Notes under the pieces: model-generated | Told to the model about the DNA's origin: nothing | Databases searched by the model: none | The model's input: the letters and a program-made list of their open reading frames with translations, nothing else | Shown: piece after piece, positions 38,829-47,553 of the stretch | How the letters are laid out: each line of letters begins with the position of its first letter | How positions within the stretch are numbered: the first letter of the stretch is position 1 | Source of the DNA: Deltaproteobacteria bacterium | GTDB lineage: Bacteria > Desulfobacterota > Desulfomonilia > UBA1062 | Direction: 5' to 3' | Assembly: GCA_018433085.1 (NCBI GenBank) | Contig: JAHDRW010000006.1 | Span: 1-64,000 of the forward strand | DNA: 64,000 nucleotides | Made by a program: the position numbers and the translations under genes

Positions 38829-39616
38829 CACCATTCATCCAGCTTGAAATCGTACCCTTTGTAGCGGAAACTGCCGGTGGGTTCTTCAGAGGGGGTGTCC
38901 AGTCCTTCCAGACTCACTGAGCTCCGGATATCTCCCAGGATCGTGATCTCCACTCTCCGGTTCAGTGCCCTGCCGTATGCGTCGCTGTTGGAGGTCATCG
39001 GCCTCTGGGCGCCCATCCCGTATGCTGCGAGCCGGTCATGGTCTATGCCTCTGCCGGCCAGATAATTGACTACGGCGATAGCCCGCGCGGCGGAGAGTGC
39101 CCAGTTGGAGTAGAAGGGAGGACCTTCATAGGGTATGGAATCCGTATGTCCGGCGACGGCTACGGGATTGTCTATGCTCAAAAGCACCCTGGCCAGGGTG
39201 TCGAGGGTTGGCGCACTCTCGGACGCAAACTCGTCGGTGCCCGGTTTGAACAGGAGATTGGACTTCAGGGTAATGGTGACGCCCAGAACTCCTTCGGACA
39301 CCGCTGCTCCGCTTATGACGCCGTTCTCCGAGAGGGTGGACCGGATCTTCCTGATCTGCATGATCTGTTCTCTCAAGGGCGCCGCCTGGGGGAGAAGATC
39401 CGCGCCTCCGGGATTCTGATAGGCGCTCCGTCCGCTGGGGAGGATGCCGAAGCTCCCCATGAGGGAGTTCATGGCCAGCCGCTGCTTGCGCTCGTCCTGC
39501 ACACCCATGGAGCAGAGCACGATGAAAAAGGTGAGGAGGATGAGCATAAGCGAGGTATACAGGAATATCCCGGTATCCTGCTTCGGCTCGACGTAGACTC
39601 GTTTCTTCCGGGCCAT
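38828..39616 (-). CDS. MotB-like OmpA-domain protein lacking the channel Asp
   Basis: 262 residues. The helix DTGIFLYTSLMLILLTFFIVLCSMG aligns with that of the next gene, but the residue opposite the channel Asp (seven before the TFF) is Ser. The C-terminal OmpA-like domain is intact (VAVAGHTDSIPYEGPPFYSNWALSAARAIAVVNYL, NRRVEITIL). It sits one base after motA, in the usual motB place, yet the second motB-like gene has the functional Asp. It may form mixed stators or a structural partner. Confidence 0.85.
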   Translation of the reverse strand: MARKKRVYVEPKQDTGIFLYTSLMLILLTFFIVLCSMGVQDERKQRLAMNSLMGSFGILPSGRSAYQNPGGADLLPQAAPLREQIMQIRKIRSTLSENGVISGAAVSEGVLGVTITLKSNLLFKPGTDEFASESAPTLDTLARVLLSIDNPVAVAGHTDSIPYEGPPFYSNWALSAARAIAVVNYLAGRGIDHDRLAAYGMGAQRPMTSNSDAYGRALNRRVEITILGDIRSSVSLEGLDTPSEEPTGSFRYKGYDFKLDEW

Positions 39617-39617
39617 G

Positions 39618-40394
39618 CTATTCTCCGCGACGTCCGCCCGAGGCTTCCCGCAGGCTCGGAGAGAGGTATGAGTGAAGTTTCCTTTCCACGATCCTCGGGT
39701 TATCCCCTGCCGAGATCGACATGATCCCCTCGATGATCATCCCTTTTTCCAGCGATTCCTCTTTAGATCGCATGGCGAGCTTTCCGGCCATGGGCAGTGC
39801 GATCATATTCGCCATGATGGAGCCATAGAAGGTGGTGATCAGGGCCACTGCCATGGCGGGCCCGATGGACGAGGGGTCGGACATGGACTGGAGCATCTGG
39901 ACAAGACCGATCAGGGTTCCGACCATTCCCATGGCAGGGGCAAAGGTTCCCAGGCCGTTGAGGATATCCGCGCCCTTGGTGTGCCGCCGCTCCAGATGCT
40001 CGATTTCGGTCTCCAGGATCTCCCGGATGGACTGCGGCTCCAGGCCGTCGATAACCAGTTCGAGCCCCTGCTTGAAAAACGGGTCTTCCAGCTCGTTCGC
40101 CGCGCTCTCCAGCGCCAGGATCCCTTCCCTCCTCGCCCGGGTGGCATAATCCACAAAGGTGGGGATGAGACCCTTTGCGTCCCGAGGCTGGGTAAAAAAT
40201 ACGTTCTTTACCACACCGGCAAGGCCGAGCACCTCACGCAGGGGGTAGTTGATGAAGATGATGCCGAAGGTGCCCCCGATGACGATGAGCAGACTCGGTA
40301 CGTTCACGAACAGGGTCAGCGGCCCCCCCGACATGATCCCCATGAGGACCATTCCAAAGGCAAAGACGACACCGATGACGGTTGCAATATCCAT
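39618..40394 (-). CDS. motA: Stator protein MotA
   Basis: 258 residues, four helices: IGVVFAFGMVLMGIMSGGPL, VPSLLIVIGGTFGIIFINYPL, then the cytoplasmic loop, and GMVGTLIGLVQMLQSM plus a final helix with TTFYGSIMANMIALP. First gene of the operon behind a sigma-54 site. Forms the torque-generating ion channel with MotB. Confidence 0.94.
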   Translation of the reverse strand: MDIATVIGVVFAFGMVLMGIMSGGPLTLFVNVPSLLIVIGGTFGIIFINYPLREVLGLAGVVKNVFFTQPRDAKGLIPTFVDYATRARREGILALESAANELEDPFFKQGLELVIDGLEPQSIREILETEIEHLERRHTKGADILNGLGTFAPAMGMVGTLIGLVQMLQSMSDPSSIGPAMAVALITTFYGSIMANMIALPMAGKLAMRSKEESLEKGMIIEGIMSISAGDNPRIVERKLHSYLSPSLREASGGRRGE

Positions 40395-40433
40395 ATATGC
40401 CCCTTCAGCGAAATTGATCTCGCATCAGGAATG

Positions 40434-40449
40434 AGCAAGGGATGTGCCA
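40434..40449 (-). promoter_or_regulatory. Sigma-54 promoter for the motA-fliR operon
   Basis: On the minus strand TGGCACATCCCTTGCT: TGGCAC, five bases, TTGCT, a full match to the -24/-12 consensus (TGGCAC-N5-TTGCW). It lies about 40 bases before the motA ATG. An enhancer-binding activator of the FlrC/FleQ kind would be required; none is in the window. Confidence 0.85.
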
Positions 40450-40546
40450 TCGGCGGGCATCTGATATATATCTAATTATTTCTTTATATTACATGATTAC
40501 CGGGTCGGGATGTCCCTGGCAGGATAAGTCATTAAATTGACGCTTT

Positions 40547-40584
40547 TGATGCACCTGGATGCCAAGAGACACCCAGATGCATCA
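40547..40584. other. Inverted repeat downstream of flgE
   Basis: TGATGCACCTGG and CCAGATGCATCA pair at 11 of 12 positions with a 14-base loop. On the + strand a T-run follows after GAAGGGGC, but flgE is on the - strand, where no U-run would follow. Possibly a processing or weak termination structure between the two flagellar operons. Confidence 0.45.
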
Positions 40585-40603
40585 GAAGGGGCTTTTTTCA
40601 GGG

Positions 40604-42115
40604 CTAGCGTTTCAGGTTGATGAGCTCCTGAAGCATGTCGTCGGTGGTGGTGATGATCCTGGAGTTTGCCTGGAACCCCCGCTGGGTGGTAATCATCTTC
40701 ACGAACTCGGATGCAATGTCCACGTTGGACTGTTCCAGGGAGTTAGGAGAGATCCTGCCCAAGCCGTTTTCGCCGGGGTGGCCCGTGATTGCGTCGCCCG
40801 AGGCCCGGGTCGCGGCCCAAAGATTGCCGCCCACCTTGTTCAGGGCCTGGTCGTTATTGAACTTGGCAAGGCCCACGCGGTAGAGATAGAGGATCTGGCC
40901 GTTGCTGTAGTGACCCACCATGACCCCGTCCGTGTCCACGGAAATGTTCTCCAGAAAGCCGGTGCCGTATCCGTCCTGGGTCTGGTAGACCGTGGTGGAG
41001 GCGTCCGCATACTGGGTTGAGATCAGGGCCTGGGGTTCCCACGAAGAGGTGGGAAGCGCGGACCCTCCGGCGATGTCTCCTACGTCATCGGCGATTCCGG
41101 CACCGGTTGTCCAGGCGGCATTGGTGCTCCGGGTGCCGAACTGCAGGGATATCTCCTGATCGACTCCGGTCACGAAGTTCGCCGTGCACATCGGGTATCC
41201 TTCGGGCGACCAGGTTGCCGTGGTCCAGTTGGCCGCCACGGAGGGATCGTCGGCGGGGTCGCAGACAAAGGAGGTTAACGTATCCAGTGCACCGCTGGAG
41301 GAATCGTACGTCATGGTGCCCCGCATGAGAATCCCCTGCTCGGCCGCTCCGGTAAACCCGGGCCGCTCATCGGCCGTCGGATTGCATGCAATGATATATT
41401 CCCAGGTGTTGTCGAGATCCACGGTCCCGTCGTTGTACTCGCTGGCGGCACTCATCTTGTCATAGTAGATGGTCACGTCATGGGAGTTGCCCAGGGCGTC
41501 GTAGACCCGGATGGCGGTCTGATATCCATAGGCGGTATCACCGATGGGCTCGGTGGCTGTGGCGTCCCATGCTCCAAACAGGCTGTCGGAGTTCGACGTG
41601 TCGGTTGAATCCAGGTTCGTGATGGCGGTGATATCCTCCGTGGCCTCGGGCGGAGAGGTGAATGCGCTGAGCTGGATATCCGTCAGGGTGCCCTGGTCGG
41701 TCCCGTTGCCGTCCAGCGCCCATCCCCGCGCCACGTATCCTGCCGGATTCACGAAATACCCGTCGGAATTGAAGCGGAACTGGCCGGCCCGGGTGTAGTA
41801 CTCGGTCTGGCTTCCCTGGGGGGATATGATGAAGAAGCCGTTGCCGCCGATAGCCAGGTCGGTCGGGTTCGAGGTCGACTCGAAGGAGCCCTGCTGGAAC
41901 AGGGTGTCGACATCGCTCAGGGCCGTGCCACGCCCGATCTGGGATGAACCGGATGCCGTTGACACCGACTGGGAAAGCACGTCTTCGAAGGTGGTCCTGC
42001 TGGACTTGAACCCGATCGTGTTGACGTTCGCTATGTTGTCGCCGATCACGCTCATGGCGTTGCCATGGGTGGAAAGACCGCTGATTCCGGAAAACAGTGA
42101 ACTGGAAATACCCAT
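40604..42115 (-). CDS. flgE: Flagellar hook protein FlgE
   Basis: 503 residues. N-terminal rod-type heptads (SLFSGISGLSTHGNAMSVIGDNIANVNTIGFKSSRTTFEDVL), a variable middle with many Asp, Thr and Ser, and the C-terminal SNVDIASEFVKMITTQRGFQANSRIITTTDDML of rod/hook proteins. Exported hook subunit. Last gene of fliK-flgD-flgE. Confidence 0.95.
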   Translation of the reverse strand: MGISSSLFSGISGLSTHGNAMSVIGDNIANVNTIGFKSSRTTFEDVLSQSVSTASGSSQIGRGTALSDVDTLFQQGSFESTSNPTDLAIGGNGFFIISPQGSQTEYYTRAGQFRFNSDGYFVNPAGYVARGWALDGNGTDQGTLTDIQLSAFTSPPEATEDITAITNLDSTDTSNSDSLFGAWDATATEPIGDTAYGYQTAIRVYDALGNSHDVTIYYDKMSAASEYNDGTVDLDNTWEYIIACNPTADERPGFTGAAEQGILMRGTMTYDSSSGALDTLTSFVCDPADDPSVAANWTTATWSPEGYPMCTANFVTGVDQEISLQFGTRSTNAAWTTGAGIADDVGDIAGGSALPTSSWEPQALISTQYADASTTVYQTQDGYGTGFLENISVDTDGVMVGHYSNGQILYLYRVGLAKFNNDQALNKVGGNLWAATRASGDAITGHPGENGLGRISPNSLEQSNVDIASEFVKMITTQRGFQANSRIITTTDDMLQELINLKR

Positions 42116-42126
42116 TTCTTCCTCCT

Positions 42127-42795
42127 TTATCCTTGTATCTTATCGATATCCGCTATGTTGACTTCCTTATCGCCGATGATGAGGTAGGTGACACCTCCGT
42201 CATATCTGATGCCCGTTACCACTCCGGCGACATAGGAGGTCGACCCCACGGCGTTCCCCTCGTAATCGGCCGCCTCGATAGAGAACCGGTACCGGCCTTC
42301 GCTCACCTGCTCGCCGTCATTGTCCGTGCCGTCCCAGACACATCGAATGTCCCCCCCCTGAACATTTGCCCGCTCCATGGTGCGGACGAGCGTTCCGTCC
42401 TCTGCGTAGATATTCACCCTGACCGCTGCGGCCATGGCATCCAGGCTGAAGTCGATGTTCAGGTCGCTGCCCGTATAGTTGAGGATATTGCCCTGTGCAT
42501 TCACCTGTTTCCCGATAAAGGACACGGCGTTCATATTGTTGATGGAGTTCTGGAGAATGCCGAGCTGAGAGATATTATCGTCGATGTTGCTCAGGGTCTC
42601 CAGCGAGGTGAACTGGGCGAGCTGCGCGGTAAAGTCCGTGTTTTCCACCGGGTTCAGGGGGTCCTGGTACTGCAGCTGTTTGACGAGCAGCTTCAGGAAA
42701 TCGTCTTTCCCCAGAGACTTCGCGGTCTCCGAAGTGCTGCCGGTATTGACCGACCCCTGGTTCGCCAGTATGGCATCCATTCCGACTGTGGACAT
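42127..42795 (-). CDS. flgD: Flagellar hook-cap protein FlgD
   Basis: 222 residues: [37 protein letters not shown] is the FlgD N-terminal signature, followed by the Ig-like domain ([43 protein letters not shown]). Scaffolds hook assembly. Eleven bases ahead of flgE. Confidence 0.95.
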   Translation of the reverse strand: MSTVGMDAILANQGSVNTGSTSETAKSLGKDDFLKLLVKQLQYQDPLNPVENTDFTAQLAQFTSLETLSNIDDNISQLGILQNSINNMNAVSFIGKQVNAQGNILNYTGSDLNIDFSLDAMAAAVRVNIYAEDGTLVRTMERANVQGGDIRCVWDGTDNDGEQVSEGRYRFSIEAADYEGNAVGSTSYVAGVVTGIRYDGGVTYLIIGDKEVNIADIDKIQG

Positions 42796-42813
42796 TGTCG
42801 ATTCCTCCTCTTA

Positions 42814-44382
42814 TCAGGCAAAAAGATCGAGCCCGCCGCCTTCTGACATATACGTTCGGGGATGCAGGTAACCTTCGTCATCCCGGTACGCCGCTCCATG
42901 GTAGTCGGAGCCCTGGCCGCCTCGGGAAGACCCCCTGCCCTGCCCGTCCTGCTGCGCAAAGGCGTACCCGCCCTCGTTGAACGACCGGTTGTCCAGGGTG
43001 GTGCTGACCGAGAACTGGGTGGCGCGGATGCCCTGTTCGGTGAGCGCCTCCTTGAGCATGTGCATGTTCTGTACGAGGATGTCACGGGTGACGAGCTGAT
43101 CGGTCTTGAAAATAGCCTGGAGCTGGCCGTCATGCATGGTCATGCTCACGTCCACCCGCCCGAGCATGGGGGGGTGGAGCCGGAGCGTCACGTTGCCCTC
43201 GCTGTTTTTCATCTGGGAAGGCAGGGTCTGCCGGAGCTGATCCATGACACTCTTCATATGCTGCTCGTAAAAGGATTCCGGGGTCCGATTGCCCAGTCTG
43301 CCTGCAAGGGCCTCATAGGTCTCCCTGTTCAGCACGATCTTGGTATCGGGCAGTGACTGCCCCGTCTGCCAGAGCTTGAGCGAGTTCTCGATTCCCGCGA
43401 ACTCCTGCTCGCTCATGGCCGACTTCAAAAAGGCAAGGGCCTCGGCCGACTCCGCGCTCAGCTTCTGTCCCGCATTGGATTTCAGGTATGCATTCACCTG
43501 GGCCGTAACCTGCTCCACGGCCTGCTTTCGAGCGGCCTCGTCAGCAGCGAAGAAGAGATCGCTCATGATCTCGCTGCTCACCCCGAAGGTGTCGCCCGCC
43601 GTGAGGATCATCTTCTCGACATTCATGGTGCTGCCAGCCGAAGGGCTGCTCTGGCCCTGGAAAGAGGCCTTCTTCAGCGCCTCGGCAACCAGGGTCCTGA
43701 TCTCGGCAGCTATATGAGAGGCATTCTTCTGAATCAGGCCGATCTGCACATCTGTCTGCTGTATCAGCCTGCCTGCGAAATCGTCCTGCCCTGATGCCGT
43801 GCCCTGTCCTGCCGAGAGATGCTTGCCGCACATGATCCGTTCGATGATGGAGTCTATCGCATCAGCATCCGAGGCGATGAGCGCCCGCAGGGCATCCAGA
43901 TCGATTCCGCCGGCGTCTGCCCGGTTTTGAAGGGCCTCGGTGAAGGATGCCGCAATCCGGGTTTTGATATCGGCCTTCATGGCCGGGTCGGCCATCAGTG
44001 CCGCGATGTCCTTCTGCCCTATTCCCTGCCGGGCAAGGATCGCCTTGAGGGCCTCGTCCGATAGCTGAGACCCGCCTCCGTTCACGAGCGTCTGGATGTC
44101 GGAGGGCTGCAATCCCATTTCCCGCAACGCCGTCATAAACTGGAACAGGAGCATCCCGGCAGGTGTGGCGATGATTTCATGGAAGGCATCTTCATCGAGG
44201 GAGCCCTCTTCCGACAGGCTCCGTGAAAGCGGTGTCTTGCCCGCATCGTTCGTGCCGGACATTGCAGAGGTGAGCTCGGCATCGAAGTCGGCGGTACCCG
44301 ACCCCTGGTGCGAGAACACCTTCTGGACAAAGCCCATGGCACCTGATGCAAGGCCCAGCAATCCTGCAAAAGGCAACTGCAT
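42814..44382 (-). CDS. fliK: Flagellar hook-length control protein FliK
   Basis: 522 residues. A long low-conservation N-terminal ruler region is followed by the C-terminal Flg_hook domain (GNVTLRLHPPMLGRVDVSMTMHDGQLQAIF, then LREAL-like HMLKEALTEQGIRATQFSV). The ATG at 44382 follows GGAGG by five bases; the ATG four codons earlier overlaps that site. Headed by a sigma-54 promoter. Confidence 0.92.
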   Translation of the reverse strand: MQLPFAGLLGLASGAMGFVQKVFSHQGSGTADFDAELTSAMSGTNDAGKTPLSRSLSEEGSLDEDAFHEIIATPAGMLLFQFMTALREMGLQPSDIQTLVNGGGSQLSDEALKAILARQGIGQKDIAALMADPAMKADIKTRIAASFTEALQNRADAGGIDLDALRALIASDADAIDSIIERIMCGKHLSAGQGTASGQDDFAGRLIQQTDVQIGLIQKNASHIAAEIRTLVAEALKKASFQGQSSPSAGSTMNVEKMILTAGDTFGVSSEIMSDLFFAADEAARKQAVEQVTAQVNAYLKSNAGQKLSAESAEALAFLKSAMSEQEFAGIENSLKLWQTGQSLPDTKIVLNRETYEALAGRLGNRTPESFYEQHMKSVMDQLRQTLPSQMKNSEGNVTLRLHPPMLGRVDVSMTMHDGQLQAIFKTDQLVTRDILVQNMHMLKEALTEQGIRATQFSVSTTLDNRSFNEGGYAFAQQDGQGRGSSRGGQGSDYHGAAYRDDEGYLHPRTYMSEGGGLDLFA

Positions 44383-44415
44383 ATTCACCTCCATTGCTGT
44401 AGTGCCCTCATAAAG

Positions 44416-44431
44416 AGCAACGCCGGTGCCA
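44416..44431 (-). promoter_or_regulatory. Sigma-54 promoter for fliK-flgD-flgE
   Basis: On the minus strand TGGCACCGGCGTTGCT: TGGCAC, five bases, TTGCT. The same consensus and nearly the same distance to the gene (about 34 bases) as the motA site, so both operons are probably one sigma-54 regulon class. Confidence 0.87.
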
Positions 44432-44822
44432 GAACGGCCTTTCCCTGGAACGGCCTTGCGCGGTCATTGCCCGCTTCGCGTCCCCCTGGTAAAAATTACA
44501 CGGTGCAGGAGAAAAACTTGCCGATGAGGCGGTGACAAACAGGGCCTTCCTGATGTCGCTATGGATAAGCTTCGGTGTGTGTTCGAGAGGGTTCCCGTTC
44601 GAACGGGAACCAGCTTTGTCATGCCGGCGCGGCCGGAAAGAGGACAGAATCATCCCCCTTTCGTTTCCCGTCTCCCTCGTCGATTTTCGATAGATTCTTA
44701 AGCTACCCGCCTTTTAAGATAGTGGCCGGCAACTGATTCGGGCGAATGCCCCGAGTTCCCCGAACGGAGAATCTTTCTGTGGCCGGAAGGAAAGAAGGGA
44801 AATGTGAACCCGTCCCCGATAG
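44432..44822. other. Non-coding interval with a perfect 22-bp palindrome
   Basis: Between the fliK promoter and the 3' end of the hydrolase gene. The main feature is GGTTCCCGTTC followed directly by its reverse complement GAACGGGAACC (44590-44611). It might be an activator site for the sigma-54 promoter about 160 bp away, or a terminator-like hairpin for the incoming minus-strand transcript, though no T-run is present. I see no gene here. Confidence 0.5.
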
Positions 44823-45617
44823 TTATTCTATTCCGTGCCTGTCCAAAAAAGACGCGGCATGATTCATTACATCTTGAGGTCTCTCCCTGTGGGGAACATG
44901 CCCGCAGTTTTCCAGGATGACCATCTCGGACTCCCCCCCTGCCCTTTTGCTGATGAACTCAGGAAAGGCCAGAGAACCGAATTCGTCCTTGTCTCCATGG
45001 ATGGCAAGAAGCGGGCACCGCACCTTGCCGATGCACTGCTCCAGGCTCCATGAAGCGAACCCCGGCGAGAGCCAGACATCCATCCATGCCCGGAGCACCC
45101 ACTGGGCCTTGGCCCCATGCCATTTCTCTATCCGCCTGATCTGATCCGGTTCCCGGAACGCCTTTCTGGCGTTTTGAATACCCGAGACAGTCACATCTTC
45201 GACAAAGGCCTGGGCCGCTTCCGTAATAACGGCACTGCAGTCGGTGCGGCTCGCGGCAATCGCGATGGACATGGCGCCGCCGACGCTGTGACCGAAAAGG
45301 ACATACCTGTCAAGCGAGAGAGCTTCCCTGATATAGGGGAAATAGATATCCGCCTCTTCCCAGACAAACGCCTCGCTGGGCAGGGCATCGCGTGCGCTTG
45401 ATTTTCCGAAGCCGAGCCTGTCGTATGCAAACACGGTTCGAGACAGGCGATCGGCCAGTTTCCCGGGAAAATCCCGCCAGAGATCGACGCTTCCGAGAGA
45501 ATCGTGAAGGAGTACCACGGGTGCGTTGTATCGAAGGTCTTTCGGAATCCATTGTTTCGCGTGGATCGTCCCGCCGGGAATGGTGAGAAAAAGTTCCTCG
45601 GATCGAGTGCTGCTCAT
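44823..45617 (-). CDS. Alpha/beta hydrolase
   Basis: 264 residues. VVLLHDSLGSVDLWRDFPGKLA holds the oxyanion His, VFAYDRLGFGKS follows, YVLFGHSVGGAMSIAIA is the nucleophile elbow (GHSVG), IHGDKDEFGS the acid and ENCGHVPHRERP the catalytic His. Typical esterase/lipase-type fold without signal peptide. Substrate unknown. Confidence 0.85.
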   Translation of the reverse strand: MSSTRSEELFLTIPGGTIHAKQWIPKDLRYNAPVVLLHDSLGSVDLWRDFPGKLADRLSRTVFAYDRLGFGKSSARDALPSEAFVWEEADIYFPYIREALSLDRYVLFGHSVGGAMSIAIAASRTDCSAVITEAAQAFVEDVTVSGIQNARKAFREPDQIRRIEKWHGAKAQWVLRAWMDVWLSPGFASWSLEQCIGKVRCPLLAIHGDKDEFGSLAFPEFISKRAGGESEMVILENCGHVPHRERPQDVMNHAASFLDRHGIE

Positions 45618-45806
45618 TCTTTACTCCCGCTGTCTTAAGGGGCGAAGATCACCCGCACTTCCACGATGTCGTCTTTTACGGATAATCGACGGTTGCAATA
45701 CGTTCTATTTTATAAATTACCATAAATTACCGTGCATTGATACATGCTTTCGGCGAATGTTCCGCGCGGCTGAAGGCCGCCGGACAAAGCGGCGGGGGCA
45801 GGATGC

Positions 45807-46931
45807 CTAACGGTCTCGCAGCCTCAAGGTCAGGGCCAGCATGCTCAGGCCCAGGATACCGGATACGAGAAATGCGGTCTCGTAACCCCATTCTGCGGAG
45901 ACGGCGCCGAATCCCAGGGAAGAAACCAGCATGCCCAGATTGAACGACCAGACGAACAGGGAGTTGGCAAGGGAACGCGCGCCCGGATAGATGTCCAGGA
46001 GGTAGGCGTTCAGCGTGGGATAGAGGTATCCGTACCCGATCCCGAAAACCAGGGCAAGCGCCATGAGGGAGACCCTGCCTTCGAAAAAGGGGACGGCGAT
46101 GGGGAAAGCCAGCATGAGAACCAGGGATATGATCCATGCCCGCGCATCGCCCGCGCCCCTGAGCGGCCTGTGCAGGAAGGACCATACCATGAGGCTTCCC
46201 GCCACGAAGAACACGAAGAACAGGCTGGAGTCGTCTATCCCCCTGGTGAGGAGAAAGGGAGGCACGAACACGACCTGTGAGCCGAAGACCGTTCCCAGCA
46301 CGATCGCGGCCGCCATGTGAGGGAGTCCCTGCGCGAGGGAGAACAGCGGGCTCTTCTCGATCCTCGTGGTGCCCGGGAGAAAAAACCCTGCAACCACGCT
46401 GACGAAACCGAAGACCGCAGCGGTATAAAAGAACAGGGGATACCCCGAGGCATGAATCGCATACTCGCCCAAGGCAGGACCGATCGCGTGGGTGGAGATA
46501 TTGACCGCGGTGAGTATCCCCAGAAGGTATCTCCGGGAGCCGGGAGCGGCGATATCGAACACGAAGGCGCCCAGGATGCCGAAGGCGCTGGAAAACCCTA
46601 TCCCCTGGATGATCCTCAGGGCGAAGACGAGCGGGCCCATCCCCTGAACCAGCACGTAGAAGGGCGTTGCAAGGCAGAGCAGGGCCGCCCCTGCGATGAA
46701 CACGCGCTTACGGGAAACCCTCTCAGAGAGGATGCCCACCAGGGGCAGGGTTATGAGCACCGTGATGCTGAAGGTCCCCATGACAAGACCGATGTCCGCA
46801 GGGGAAAGGCCCAGGTGCACGATGTATTTCGGCAGGAGTATGAGCTCCGAGAAGTTCAGGAAAAAGAAGAAGCTGGCAACGACGATAATGAGGAAGCTGC
46901 GCCTTTGTTCACTCACCTTTGACCCTGGCAA
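45807..46931 (-). CDS. Major facilitator superfamily transporter
   Basis: 374 residues, about twelve hydrophobic helices. Between helices 2 and 3 is GILSERVSRKRVFIAGA, a form of the MFS loop motif (G-x-x-x-D/E-R-x-x-R-K/R). FSSAFGILGAFVFDIA and GYLYPTLNAYLLDIYPGARSLANSLF are later motif-bearing parts. A drug or metabolite exporter by family. Its start overlaps the HAD gene end by 23 bases; GTG at codon 6 is an alternative start. Confidence 0.85.
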   Translation of the reverse strand: MPGSKVSEQRRSFLIIVVASFFFFLNFSELILLPKYIVHLGLSPADIGLVMGTFSITVLITLPLVGILSERVSRKRVFIAGAALLCLATPFYVLVQGMGPLVFALRIIQGIGFSSAFGILGAFVFDIAAPGSRRYLLGILTAVNISTHAIGPALGEYAIHASGYPLFFYTAAVFGFVSVVAGFFLPGTTRIEKSPLFSLAQGLPHMAAAIVLGTVFGSQVVFVPPFLLTRGIDDSSLFFVFFVAGSLMVWSFLHRPLRGAGDARAWIISLVLMLAFPIAVPFFEGRVSLMALALVFGIGYGYLYPTLNAYLLDIYPGARSLANSLFVWSFNLGMLVSSLGFGAVSAEWGYETAFLVSGILGLSMLALTLRLRDR

Positions 46932-47553
46932 CGAATTCCCGGAGGTTGTCCAGTGAGCCCTCGGCTCCCGGCCCCTCGTCCCGGCGGATGTGGTACGCCT
47001 GAAGGCCCGCGCTCCTGGGGACCAGACAATCGAAGTCCAGGTGATCGCCGATGTGCACGACTTCGCCCCCGGCGAGGTGCTTCAGCCGCAGGAAGGCACG
47101 CGCCTCGGCCTTGGTCATGCCCCAGTCGTCGCTCACCGAGATCATATGGACGAAAAAGGGCGCGATGCCGCCCCGGGACACCTCCACGTCGAGGAAATGC
47201 CGCGCCGCGTTCGAGAACAGGACGAGGGGAAAGCCCTGCGACTGCAGTTCTCCGAGCACGGGCAGCACATCGTCGTAGAGCTCGACCCTGGAAGCATACC
47301 GGCTGATGAGACCGGCGGGGTCGACATCCTTAAGCCCGAAATAATCGAGCCAGTAGGAAAGCTGGTACCAACGGATGGATGCGGGGCCTTCCTGTTCGTA
47401 TGCCCCGAGGCATACGCGCCGGGCCTCGGAGAGGACCATGCCCTGCCTGCGGGAGACGAGCTCGGGCAGACCTTCCATCCAGACGCTGTCAACGAATCGG
47501 TTGCTGGTGAGGGTGCCGTCGAGGTCAAAGGATATGGTCAGTCTTCTTCCCAC
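46909..47553 (-). CDS. HAD-superfamily hydrolase
   Basis: 214 residues from a GTG at 47553 that has GGTGGAGG six bases upstream and lies inside the end of the GGDEF gene. FDLDGTLTS is motif I (nucleophile and acid Asp), PLVLFSNAARHFLD motif II (Ser/Asn) and HIGDHLDFDCLVPRSAGLQAYHI motifs III/IV. A small-molecule phosphatase by family; substrate unknown. Overlaps genes on both sides. Confidence 0.83.
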   Translation of the reverse strand: MGRRLTISFDLDGTLTSNRFVDSVWMEGLPELVSRRQGMVLSEARRVCLGAYEQEGPASIRWYQLSYWLDYFGLKDVDPAGLISRYASRVELYDDVLPVLGELQSQGFPLVLFSNAARHFLDVEVSRGGIAPFFVHMISVSDDWGMTKAEARAFLRLKHLAGGEVVHIGDHLDFDCLVPRSAGLQAYHIRRDEGPGAEGSLDNLREFVARVKGE

